Origin: Pteria penguin
Taxonomy: Eukaryota > Mollusca > Bivalvia > Pterioida > Pteriidae
DNA length: 64,000 nucleotides
Assembly: GCA_035048485.1 (NCBI GenBank)
Contig: CM068584.1
Span: 59,149,739 to 59,213,738, forward strand
Direction: 5' to 3'
A model generated the notes under the pieces. That model ran no database searches. It saw only the letters and a list, made by a program, of their open reading frames with translations, and was not told where the DNA came from. Below are positions 53,789 to 63,130 of the stretch, in pieces. A program made the position numbers and the translations under genes. Each line of letters starts with the position of its first letter. Position 1 is the stretch's first letter.

Positions 53789-54421
53789 ATGGGCGGAGAC
53801 TTTCGTCAGTGATATGCAACGCAAGTACATATGTATTATAGGACATGGGTCTACAGATTATTCTGTGGCTGAGCAAGAGATGTGGTTTAGTAGAACTGCT
53901 AGAGAAGGTGTGATTGAGGTATGTTTTCTTGGAGTAAAAGCAGCAGAAAAGGCTGATGCAAGAGGGATTGTTTCTGGGCTGAAATGTATCCTGGAGGAAA
54001 ATTTGAATATTTCACTTGAAACCCTTTTAGGTAAAACAGTTTCTCTGTCGTGCGACGGTGCCAGTGTAATGCTTAGTTGTAGAGGGGGAGTAGGAGCCTT
54101 ATTGAAAAAAAACCCCAAGCTTCGTTACTTGTTATACATTGTATGGCCCACAGACTTGAACTGTCTCTTACAGATGCTGCCAAGACTAATGCTACCTACG
54201 ACAAAGTTGTGCGAGTCCTCCTTACAGGAATATATATGTTTTACCATAACAGCAGTCTAAACAGGTCAATGCTAAAGCGTTCCTTTGATGCACTCCATAA
54301 AGAAGATGAAAAGCTGATGATGCCTACTCGTGCTTATGGAACAAGATGGATAAGCCACCAGTACCTTGCCATAAGTAGCATTATTTCATTATACAGATTC
54401 ATCGTTGCCCATCTTGAACAG
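53789..54421 (+). pseudogene. hAT-derived (ZNF862/KIAA1586-like) gene, second exon, frameshifted
   Basis: Acceptor TTATTTCTATTTCAG ends at 53788. The frame holds AETFVSDMQ, GHGSTDYSVAEQEMWF (start of the RNase H-like core with the first Asp), REGVIEVCFLG, LLGKTVSLSCDGASVML (second Asp) and RGGVGALLKK. A one-base slip in the A-run at 54105-54112 shifts the frame; reading resumes as HCMAHRLELSLTDAAK, TYDKVVRVLLTGIY and PTRAYGTRWISHQYL. The exon ends with a donor CAG/GTTTGAGT at 54421. The C-terminal dimerisation domain is missing: downstream DNA is a LINE fragment in opposite orientation. Confidence 0.65.
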
Positions 54422-54674
54422 GTTTGAGTATAAGTATAATCTAGAAATATTAGACATTTAAGAAAAAAGAGGAGTTACCGGCTCAGTTGTGTGGCAGAAG
54501 TCACCATGGAGCTATACAATACATGAATATAAATAATATAATAGAACATTTAACACATTACAAAAATATTTGATTGTAGTGCAATTACGATACCGACTTA
54601 GGACGGTCATTTAATTTGACAAAAGCCAAACAAATGGTGTGGTTAACCGGTTTACGGGCCCAATGAGACCCATT

Positions 54675-56335
54675 TAGTATTAGAGCGAATTAGTATCTTG
54701 TTTCTTATAATCTGCTAATTTTAGTATGACTGTAGGTCTCTTCATTAACCATGGCGGCGAAGAAGATATTTCGTACTTATCTATATCAGGCAGCGTGATA
54801 TCAGCTTCCTCGATAAGTGGTCGAACACGTAAGCCTATATTTTTAATGTTATTCGGTTTATTATCATATTTCATTTCATACTTCGGCTTAAAGACACAAT
54901 TAAATGCAGGATTTGATGGGTTTGCATACAATCTAATAATATATTGTAATGTTAATTTAATTCTTCTTTCCTTCAAAGATGGTTCATTTGCTTCCGAATA
55001 TAAACTTTGTACAGGTGAGGTCCTGAAAGCACCAAGACTTAATCTCAAGCCCTGGTGATGTATGGTGTCCAGAAGCTGTAAATAGGACTTTCTGGCTGAA
55101 CCATAAACAATACAACCATAGTCCAGCTTTGATCGAACCAGCGATCTATAAAGCTGGAGCAAGGTTGTACTTTCAGCACCCCACTCTGCACTAGATAAAA
55201 CTTTTAATATATCTAAGGCTTTTAAGCACTTTACTTTTAATGACTTTATATGCGGTATAAAAGACAGTCGTTTATCAAATATAAGACCAAGAAATTTAAC
55301 TTCATTTACAACATTTATTCTATTACCGTCCATAAAAAGTTCAGGGTCATTATGCATTCGTCTATTTTGACAGAAATGCACACAAGAAGTTTTATTTTTC
55401 GAAAATTTAAAACCATTTTCAATTGACCACTGAAATATATTATTTAAACACAACTGAAGTTTCCGTTCTATCATATTCATATTTTTCCCGCAACAACATA
55501 TCAAAAAGTCATCAACATATAAAGAACCATCGATATCGTTTTTCAACACCTGTGCCAAACTATTTATTTTAATACTAAAAAGAGTAACAGATAGTATACT
55601 TCCTTGTGGAACGCCCATCTCCTGTTCAAAAGAATCAGAAATATGGGACCCCAGTCGAATATTAAAACGTCGATCTTTTAGAAAATTTGAATAAAAACAG
55701 GCAAACTGCCTCTTAAACCCATATCATATAAATCCTTTAAAATACCATATTTCCAGGTCGTATCATACGCCTTTTCCAGATCGAAAAAGATAGAAACTAC
55801 ACGTTTATTTATGAAAGCATCACGAATATATGTTTCAAGGCGCACAAGATGATCAGTGGTACTTCTCTGCTTCCTGAAACCACACTGAATATCAGTGAGA
55901 AGATTGTTGTGTTCCAGGAACCAGACAAGACGCTCATTAATCATACGTTCTAAACTTTTACATATACAACTCGTTAAAGATATCGGCCTATAATTAATAG
56001 GATCAGTATGGTCCTTTCCAGGCTTGGGAATGGCAATAACAATAGATTCTCTCCACGATTGTGGAAACTCGCCATTCAACCATATGTAATTAAATACATT
56101 TAGTAGAATATGTAAAGATTCCAATGGAAGATGTTTTAAAATTTGATAATGCACTTCATCTGGACCAGCTGCAGTATCGTTAGAGCACTGTAGCGAATAA
56201 TGTAATTCTTCGATCGAGAAAGGCTCATTATAATCTTCTTGATTATTTGATTCAAACTTCAATTTTATTTTTTCGGATTTTTGTTTAATACGACGAAACT
56301 GGCTGGTGGGCTGAAGAGGGGCAATGTACGCGTTC
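54675..56335 (-). mobile_element. truncated copy of the second LINE family (RT and thumb)
   Basis: Starts and ends abruptly within ORF2. On the minus strand 56337-55678 has FSIEELHYSLQ, DEVHYQILKH, IAIPKPGKDH, YRPISLTS and FFDLEKAYDTTW. A frameshift near 55670 leads to the frame 55618-54680 with GVPQGSILS, SLYVDDFLICC (intact YVDD) and the thumb. It closely matches 33380-35000 of the full element. No RNase H, no 3' tail. It lies between the hAT-derived gene and the exon at 56340-56973. Confidence 0.85.
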
Positions 56336-56339
56336 ATTC

Positions 56340-56973
56340 AACCAATTTAGTATTGTTTGGTACGAGTCTGATGGCAAAAATTGACTCCCAAGATTGCATA
56401 AATTTTGTTTCCTGATACGTGATATGCAACAAGATTATTCATGAAATGTAAATGAGTCACTAGGCGCAACCTTTGAGCTTTATATATGCAATCTACTGTT
56501 GATTCCAAGCATAGAATCCTCTCCTGTGTGAACTCGTCTTGTGTAGACAAATCACACGAACCTTTCAAAAAAGACACTAACACTTTGTTCCTGCCTTCCA
56601 GCCTCTGCTTCGCGTTAAAATGGACAGCGATTTGTCATCTTTATATACAGAACTTACTTGATCAATGTCACTTGAAATATCTTTTGAAATATACTGACCT
56701 ATACACTTACTGATGCTGCACAGATCATCTGCATCAAAGGCCCCGTTTTGTATTAACTGCAACACTTTGTCACATTCGCTGCTTTTGACTTTCTTTGGCG
56801 GACATATTTGTTCATGTTTAGATACACACAAAGAACACATAAAGTTGACTCTTCTTTTACCAAGTAGATCTGATATAGTAGACTTAGATATAGTCTTATG
56901 CCTTATGTCAATTAAAAAAACTTTCTCTCTTGGAGTTCGCTTGGTGTTGTAGGCAACGGCACTTTCTGGACAT
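56340..56973 (-). pseudogene. unidentified exon, frameshifted
   Basis: A possible acceptor (TATTAAAATTATAG) lies at about 56974-56987. The frame reads NTKRTPREKVFLID, SKSTISDLLGKRRVNFMCSL, CVSKHEQICPPKK and ends KDDKSLSILTRSRGWKAG. Near 56590 the frame shifts to KGSCDLSTQDEFTQERILCL and MNNLVAYHVSGNKIYAILG, with a stop near 56347. Composition and continuity look like a real gene, with several Cys that may bind metal, but I do not recognise it. The LINE fragment begins directly at its 3' end, so it may have been broken by that insertion. Confidence 0.45.
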
Positions 56974-57089
56974 GTCTATAATTTTAATATATTTCTTTTA
57001 ATTCGTAATTACCAAATTTCAATAATACATTTAAAATTGTAAATAATGATTGTTCTAATTTTAATACATTACTTTTGCGGGAATCTGTA

Positions 57090-57300
57090 CAATATTAAAA
57101 GAAAGAGACGGATAGAAAAAAAGACGGTCAGAGACATATAGACAGACAAAGGGTATGAGGGAGAGAAACACAAAGGAATGAAAAATTATTGATACAGGCA
57201 GACAGGGACTTGTGGTGAGAAAAAGACAAAATTTAGTAATACATAATTATTGAGACATAATGAGAAACAGGCAGACACACAGACAGAGAGAGAGAGGGTT
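57090..57300. repeat. purine-rich GACAGA/GAGA simple sequence
   Basis: Runs of GAGACGG, GACAGACA, GAGAGA over about 200 bp, imperfect. Confidence 0.7.
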
Positions 57301-57639
57301 GAATAAAACAATTATTCAATTTATTTAATATAGAACTATTAACGATTTATTGTGCCTCGCTGTAACTTAATTTTGTGTGCCATAGTGATGTAAAATGTGG
57401 ATGTTGCTGCTGTTCTGGACGAGCTGTCTAATCTCCAATTCCAAAATGGCGATCTCCTGTTTGGTGCTTGCGAAGAGAGCAGCTTGTAAAAGCTGTGCAA
57501 TTTTGTTAAAAAACACACAAAAGTGCAGAGTAGTAATTAGTTTTTTAATTATTTCACAATGCAATTACCTTCAGTACAAACGACACTCTCGTATGTATGT
57601 TACATCAATGTGCTACTATTTATATGTGGACATAAGGTG

Positions 57640-58230
57640 CGGTTTTAGCGCATGCCCAGGAATCGGAAGTTTGCTTCGTATACTGTCCATAACAACAGCT
57701 GGCACCCGTTCACTGTCGGTAAAATTAATAAAACAGAGCGACCACAGCGTAAAGCTGCCTGTTGGCTAGTGCTAATTTTCGTAGAACCTCTTCGAATAGT
57801 ACACGGGCTTGTTGCCATCCCTATCACCCAGCTTGTACACCATTCTCGAGCCTCACGAAGTCCTATTTTACGTATAGACAAATTCAAACGACCGAAAGTG
57901 TTTATCAATACTCCTTTCCCCTTACAATAGTACAGTGGAATGAGCTGCCGAGCGGTGTTGTCTTACTTCCAAACGTTATGTACACCGTTCAACCTCAAAC
58001 CTTGATCAGCCTTTACCCTTTTATTTGTGAATACTATTCTACAGAACTTTTTCTTCTCCACACTGTAACTCTATCGAATTGTTCACGCCTTAAAACTTTA
58101 TTTTTTTTTACCTTTAATCTATATTTTATTAAGCAGCGCACCCTGCTCAGAATACTCGAGAGAGGGCGAACAGTAACGACAGATAGATATAGTCACTTAA
58201 AGCTATAAACTATAAAGAGCTCTTTATAAA
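57640..58230 (+). mobile_element. 3' end of a CR1/L2-type LINE, degenerate
   Basis: The plus-strand translation in two frames shows the C-terminal tail of a reverse transcriptase ORF: HGLVAIPITQLVHHSRASRS, then (frame switch near 57900) SVYQYSFPLTIVQWNELPSG, the Trp-Asn-x-Leu-Pro motif common at the end of CR1/L2-like ORF2. After the stop comes a T-run and a CAGCGCACCCTGCTCAGAAT 3' UTR. Only this 3' end is present, as in 5'-truncated insertions. The exact clade is not certain. Confidence 0.6.
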
Positions 58231-58343
58231 GGGTAATTCGATACAGATAACAGCACTTTGCTTACTTTACAAAATAATGCGGTAATAAGCGCTAGGTTAT
58301 AAAAAAGTATAGATTATAGAAATATATCACCGCCGCTGCGTCC

Positions 58344-58422
58344 CCAGATTTTGGTTACGAGTTGTCTGGTCAATCGTAACATGGTGACCTACTTGACCAG
58401 ACAACTCGTCACCAAAACTTGG
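58344..58422. repeat. 30-bp inverted repeat with short spacer
   Basis: CCAGATTTTGGTTACGAGTT plus GTCTGGTCAA pairs with TTGACCAGACAACTCG plus TCACCAAAACTTGG over a 29-nt spacer, with three or four mismatches. Similar shorter words (AAACTCGTCATCC, AACTTGTTATCA) follow up to 58520. Confidence 0.8.
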
Positions 58423-58597
58423 GATTCTGTTAGCAACAAAAACTTAGAATTTTAGCTGCATGAAAACTCGTCATCCAAATTTTAGAAACATGAAAACTTG
58501 TTATCAAAACTATGTTATCAGAACTTTGAAATTTTATTTCGTTAGCTGAAGTAAGGTATTAACATGTAATCTTCCTGGCTTCCGGGGAATTCCTGGC

Positions 58598-58605
58598 CTA
58601 TTTAA
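58598..58605 (+). promoter_or_regulatory. TATA-like box before the acidic ORF
   Basis: TATTTAAA about 125 nt upstream of the ATG at 58729. Confidence 0.35.
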
Positions 58606-58728
58606 AGAACGAGATCTTCCTTCTTCCGCTTGGCTTCCAAGTTGCTAGACGTAAATTTACGAACTGTGCTAGAATCTACTTTAATCTTACCTTCGGGCTT
58701 CTGAAAATTAAATAGAACCTGAAGTAGC

Positions 58729-59177
58729 ATGGACCGTAGCCAAAGAGCCAGCAATGGGGAGGATGTAAACTCCCAAACATTAGGAGATGAATCTCCAATG
58801 GGTCAACCAAATCAGAAAGTGCAGTCTGAGGGCAAAAAAACGAAGACGATGCGGTGACTATGTTATACCCAAGACTGTTTCAAAAAGAAAAGATGATTCT
58901 GAAGACGAGGACACTGATCCTTATGCTGACGAAGATTTCGATGATTCAGAGGAGGATTCTGAACAATGATATTCAGGACAATGGATCTCAATCATCGAAG
59001 TTTAATCGTTTTGACCCTGATGCGTCCTTGGACTACACGTTGGACCAGGACAAAGAGGAATACGCTAAGAAATCCTTTTACTCGCATCTTAGTGATGAAC
59101 GTATCAATTCTACGATACTGGAGGACAGTCCTGTACCGGCTAATGAGTTTCTAACAGTAGTATACCATGCCATATAA
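58729..59177 (+). pseudogene. acidic protein of the 58.6-61.9 kb element, frameshifted
   Basis: ATG 58729 opens MDRSQRASNGEDVNS up to a stop at 58855. A run of seven A near 58834 shifts the frame into basic KKRRRCGD then DSEDEDTDPYADEDFDD, ending at 58969. A third frame continues with FNRFDPDASLDYTLDQDKEE, EYAKKSFYSHLSDERI and ILEDSPVPANEFL to 59177. The last part, with a Pro-Val-Pro-x-Asn phrase, resembles N-terminal parts of uncharacterised proteins coded next to recombinases in invertebrate elements. The function is unknown. Confidence 0.45.
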
Positions 59178-59240
59178 CTTAATTTTAATTGTTCTAAGAC
59201 AATGGGGAATAAGAGTAGGACAATAGGGTATAACAATGGG

Positions 59241-59460
59241 TATTATGACGTATTGGAAACGTGGGTGGTCCCATATATACCTAACATTCGATTGGAGGAG
59301 GCCATATAGCTTCAAATACGTCATAATCCTATTGAATTTTATCCGAATGTGTTTGAATAGAATCAAATATTTCATCATCCTATTGAATTCTATCGGAGAA
59401 GGCCATATAGCTTCAAATCGGATTATATATTAGTATATAGGGTATTATGAGGTATTGGAA
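59241..59460. promoter_or_regulatory. repeated TTCMAATACSTCATAAT motif, intergenic
   Basis: Minus-oriented copies at 59241-59258 and 59442-59460 and a plus-oriented copy at 59311-59327, plus a weaker one at 59358. A further copy is at 60515-60532 between two other genes. The core TACGTCA resembles a CREB/ATF half-site. GGCCATATAGCTTCAAAT also occurs twice here. Confidence 0.55.
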
Positions 59461-59884
59461 GTAAAATAATCTTCAATGTGACTTTTGTAGGGAGGGGGTT
59501 TGAGAAAATGAACTCCAAGACAAGCTTTGTCCGGAATGTCACGATCAACACTATGAAAAATACTATAAAATGACTAGATCTCTGGTCGAGTGAGATTGAT
59601 TAACTTCATTTATAACAAGTATATATTATCTTATATGGAGTTTGACTCGTGTGTCCATAGCACTATACTTGTATCTAATAAAAAAACCCATTTTTTATGT
59701 TGTTGTTATGTAAACCGATAGATTTTGGACAAAATAGTGCGAGTTTTTTTAAAAATAACAAGACAATTTCATCAGTTAACATTTTATTCAGACACATCAT
59801 ATTTACAAAGTATACCCAACACTACCATCAATCACAGAGTAATTTCAAAATGTTTATTTACAAGATACATGAACTTACACGTCT

Positions 59885-60378
59885 TTACCACTCTTCGTAA
59901 TGGTTTGGATTACAGTTTTTACACTGTAACATCCCCATTTGATTCATGTGGTCCTTTCGTTGATAACATGGGACCACAGACTGTAGTTTTGGTAAAAAAA
60001 ATTCTATTTCGTCCATGCTATTACGGAATATGGCATACTCCTTGGGACGCATACATAATCCCTTCTTGGTCGGTACGACTTCCGTTTCATTGGTAGGCAT
60101 CCAGAATTTTCGTATATCCACACAAGGATTATTCTTGTGTGGTGGCGTATACATTATTCGGAAGGTGATACTGACATTCCGATTTCTCTTTTTAGGGTTT
60201 CATCCATATATTCAATAAAATCTGTCAGGTATCGAAGCTGCATCATGTTCAATCTTATACCTTTCTTCGTGGGTTTATCTTTCTCAAACTGTCTTAAATC
60301 TATTCGGGTTTCCCATTTCCATTCCGTGATCTGTACCCAACGGTCGTTTTCTAAACTCAAAGAGTATGAAGCAGTCAT
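59885..60378 (-). pseudogene. tandem PC4-like domain protein, frameshifted
   Basis: PC4 (p15) domains bind single-stranded DNA and act in transcription and replication. Minus-strand ATG at 60378. The first unit has VQITEWKWETRIDLRQFEKD, PTKKGIRLNMMQLRYLTDFI, matching the PC4 strands followed by the KKGIxL turn. One base is lost or gained near 60170, after which the second unit reads PCVDIRKFW, VVPTKKGLCMRPKEYAIF and ends with a Cys pair (CKNC) at 59885. Two PC4-like units of about 70 residues in one 165-residue protein is unusual. A TATA box lies 50-60 nt upstream. PC4-like proteins are known in some large DNA viruses and elements; the link here is by position. Confidence 0.6.
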
Positions 60379-60426
60379 ATTGTTAGAATGTTCAACTATA
60401 AATGAGCAAAGATTTACTCATCCTAT

Positions 60427-60436
60427 CCTTTTATAG
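60427..60436 (-). promoter_or_regulatory. TATA box of the PC4-like gene
   Basis: CTATAAAAGG on the minus strand at 60427-60436, about 50 nt upstream of the ATG at 60378. Confidence 0.7.
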
Positions 60437-60514
60437 GGAACAAACAAAAGATTGTGACGTCAATATAGACTAGATCATTCATTGGGCAAACCGATCAAAA
60501 GATGTCTGTATAGA

Positions 60515-60532
60515 GTCAAATACGTCATAATT
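60515..60532 (+). promoter_or_regulatory. TCAAATACGTCATAAT motif between divergent genes
   Basis: Same motif as at 59241-59460. It lies between the minus-strand PC4-like gene and the plus-strand BIR gene. Confidence 0.55.
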
Positions 60533-60636
60533 CTATTTGAATATTACTCTAGATCATTTGGAGTCAAAACACCACTAATCCAATTTGTAAATGCTTCATT
60601 TTAGGTCTGACATTCGTAGCGAACGGACGTGTAAAG

Positions 60637-61080
60637 ATGGATTGTTGTCCGCAAATAACCAATGATATAGAATCAGACTCATGTGCAAATTTTGCCTGGG
60701 AGTTTAATCAGAAACGATTGGATGATACGTCAGCGAGTTTTCATATGAAGAGTATACCGCCACCTAAACCACACATTAACTGGAAAAATCCCGAGTATAT
60801 TACCTGTCGATTACGTCTGGGAAGTTTCTCGCAATGGCCAAAGTTTCTCCGAGGTCCCAGTACTAGAGACCTGGCTTCGTGTATACTGACATCGGAGATA
60901 GTGCCAAGTGTTTTTGGTGTGAAAACTGGGAACCGACGGACGATGCCTACAAAGAACAAATCCGATGGTCTAAAACCTGTACCTATGCATAGATGGTATC
61001 TGACAGGGAGTGAAACAGAACACCATGGATTAAATGACATTACAAAAACAATTTGTATTGAAAAATATTTCAATAAATAG
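60637..61080 (+). pseudogene. BIR-domain (IAP-like) protein, frameshifted
   Basis: BIR domains are zinc folds of inhibitor-of-apoptosis proteins. ATG 60637. The N-terminal 50 residues have no known domain. From residue 54 the first half of a BIR is visible: EYITCRLRLGSFSQWP and STRDLAS (the R..SF..WP pattern). A one-base shift near 60878-60882 moves the second half to the next frame: the GDS turn, a CX2C pair at about 60908-60919, then Trp-Glu-Pro and a final Cys near 60973. The ligand His of the CX2C-H-C set appears replaced by Gln, and the spacing after the second Cys is four residues short of the usual. The frame as annotated ends at 61080. No RING domain is seen. IAP-like genes occur in hosts and in several invertebrate DNA viruses. 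This one is broken. Confidence 0.6.
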
Positions 61081-61106
61081 ATAAAACTCAATATGTCTTC
61101 CTTATG

Positions 61107-61117
61107 GTATAAAAGAG
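61107..61117 (+). promoter_or_regulatory. TATA box of the integrase gene
   Basis: GTATAAAAGAG at 61107-61117, about 70 nt before the ATG at 61183. Confidence 0.6.
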
Positions 61118-61182
61118 ACGATGATTTCTTGTGAGCTTCGTTGTTTTCCGGCATTTCAAAGGAGCTCGTCACGCAAAAACTT

Positions 61183-61908
61183 ATGGAGAAATATTTAAAA
61201 AAGACTTGATACGACCCCCGCCACCCTGCTTCTTACGCCGGTCCTTCTAAGTTATATCAAGTGGTGAAAGGGGAGGGAAAATATGACATAAGCATGAAAA
61301 AGATCAAGACGTTTCTACAAGATCAAGATGCTTACTCGTTACATAAAAAGGTGCGCCGGAGGGGGTTAAAGAGACGACACGTCATAGTACAAGATGTCGA
61401 CTATCTAGGGAAGCCGATTTAGCAGACGTGCAGAACTTTGAAACATATAATGTCGGGATAAGATTTCTACTAGTGGTTGTGGATGTATTTTCACGGTTTT
61501 TATGGGTTGAACCGTTAAAAGATAAAAAGGCAAAAACGTCATCGGTGGTTTTAACGAGGTATTTTCGCAAACTGAGAGACGCCCGAAAGCTATCAAAACC
61601 GATAAAAGTTCCGAGTTCACAAATCATCTGTTCACACGATATCTTGAAGACAAGAATATCAAGATATTTTATGCTCTCAAAGAAGTCAACGCCAACTTCG
61701 TGGAACGGTATATTCAAACTTTAAAAAAGAGATTGTATCGATATTTCACCCACATATAAAACTATCAATACTTGGACATCCTGCAAGATGTCGTGACGTC
61801 CATCAACGAGACGCCTAATCATTCTCTGAATGGTAGAACACCAGCTTCCGTTAATAAGGAAAACGAAGACGAGGTGCGATTAGATGCCTATCTCGCTCGC
61901 ACTATTTA
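61183..61908 (+). pseudogene. Polinton/Maverick-type integrase (F54H12.3-like), broken
   Basis: RVE-fold DDE integrase that would insert double-stranded element DNA. ATG 61183, with a TGA at 61207-61209 and several frame changes. After the TGA: YDPRHPASYAGPSKLYQVVK, YDISMKKIKTFLQDQDAYSL, then RRHVIVQDVDYL. Catalytic block 1 is EADLADV near 61420, followed by YNVGIRFLLVVVDVFSRFLW. Block 2 is a TDKSSEF segment near 61600 in another frame. The Glu lies in NANFVERYIQTLKKR near 61690-61735. The final part has ILQDVVTSINETPNHSLNGR. This matches the proteins usually annotated as transposon-derived F54H12.3, i.e. Polinton-type. Ginger or gypsy integrases are less likely because of the N-terminal YDP and the KIKTFLQ.QDAYSLH phrase. 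No polymerase B, ATPase or capsid was found nearby. Confidence 0.7.
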
Positions 61909-61959
61909 ACTCAAGCATTGAAAACATGTTTTGAAGGTCTAGCTAAAGAGTTAAACCCC

Positions 61960-62946
61960 GGGGTAAAAGGTCCACAATTTGTTACGCTTGTGGGGAACAA
62001 TGTCATATAGCTCCCAAATGTCCGAACAAGCAGACAAATTCAAAGACAGTCACATTTGCAGAAAACAATGCAAACACTGAAAACAAAGATCCTTTAAACG
62101 AGAAGAGGTTGCATTTGAGGCCGAAAGTGTAGCCTACAAAGGAGAGGAAAGGCCTACTATTGTTATTAGTTCAGTTAAGCAAACTTGTCTTTTTACTTCG
62201 GTTAGATTGGGAAATACCGAATTTAAATTTTTGGTGGACACTACTTCTTCTGTTAGTTTGCTCCCAAAACAAGTATCAGATTTGATAGAACTCGATGGTG
62301 GTAATTTTTACAAGTTTCTGCCGACTTGTCAGCAGCAAATGGAAGTTCTATACAAGTTTATGGTGCAACTGAAATTGAGTTTTTTTAGAAGATCAAATTT
62401 TTCGACATCAGGTCATTGTTGCAGATTTGTCAGATACCCAAGGAGTTTTGGGTGTTGATTTCATGGAAAATTACAATGTAAATATTAACTTTGCAGATCA
62501 GTCTTTGGAGATTTCAGGCCAGAAGATTACATTACATAAACAAATCACATCTTCTGTTGGGGCAAGCATGGTGCAGTGGTTAAGCGCTTGGCTTGCGGCG
62601 CCGACGATCCGGGTTCGATTCCCGGGTTGCGCCACTATGTTTAAGAGGTTGGTAACCTCCTGCTTCCATGTCGCGATTATTGAAAAAATTATTGAAAGCG
62701 ACGTAAAACACCAAATCCACCAACATCTTCTGTTGCTAGAGTTAAAGTTGCACAACACACTGTTATTCCTGCTGCTTCAGAAAGTTTTGTTCAAGGGTAT
62801 ATTGAAGGTGGACCATTGCCTTATCCAGAAGCTTTATCAGAACCACTTGAATTGCTGGGTTTTAAAGGTCTTATGTGTGCTAGGGCTGTGGTAAATTCTT
62901 CAAAAGCTAAAGCTGGACTTACAGTGGTAAACTCTTAACCATTCAA
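61960..62946 (+). pseudogene. nucleocapsid and protease region of the second gypsy element
   Basis: A CYACGEQCHIAPKCP knuckle (CX2CX3HX4C) is near 61985, then VDTTSSVSLLPKQVSDLI near 62235 (retropepsin; the DTT takes the place of the usual DTG). LGVDFMENYNVNINFADQSL follows near 62447. The SINE at 62560-62722 interrupts the frame; on its far side the protein continues (ARVKVAQHTVIPAASESFVQ, ALSEPLELLGFKGLM) to a stop near 62936. Without the SINE one frame runs through its site. Confidence 0.65.
62560..62722 (+). mobile_element. tRNA-derived SINE inserted in gypsy pol
   Basis: Same family and almost the same sequence as at 14428-14598. A-box region TGGTGCAGTGGTTAAGCGC, B box GGGTTCGATTCCC near 62610, 3' core GAAAGCGACGTAAAACACC. 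The 13-bp target-site duplication ACATCTTCTGTTG is at 62547-62559 and 62723-62735. Confidence 0.9.
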
Positions 62947-63130
62947 AGTGTTCCAGAATACACCTCTTGCAACATTACAAACATTTGACCAGACTTATAC
63001 TATACACACCCATGATAAAACAGTTGAAGACAGTCATGCCAACATAGATCTCCCTGAGCATCTGAAACGTTTATTAGAAAATGTGTCAGAAACTATGAAT
63101 GACATTCAAAAAGAACAATTAAAATAATTA

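Noticed and set aside
61183..61908. part of the downstream gypsy element's integrase
   Set aside because: The N-terminal sequence and overall pattern match F54H12.3/Polinton integrases, it has its own ATG and TATA box, and it lies before the gypsy gag-pol, where a gypsy integrase would not be.
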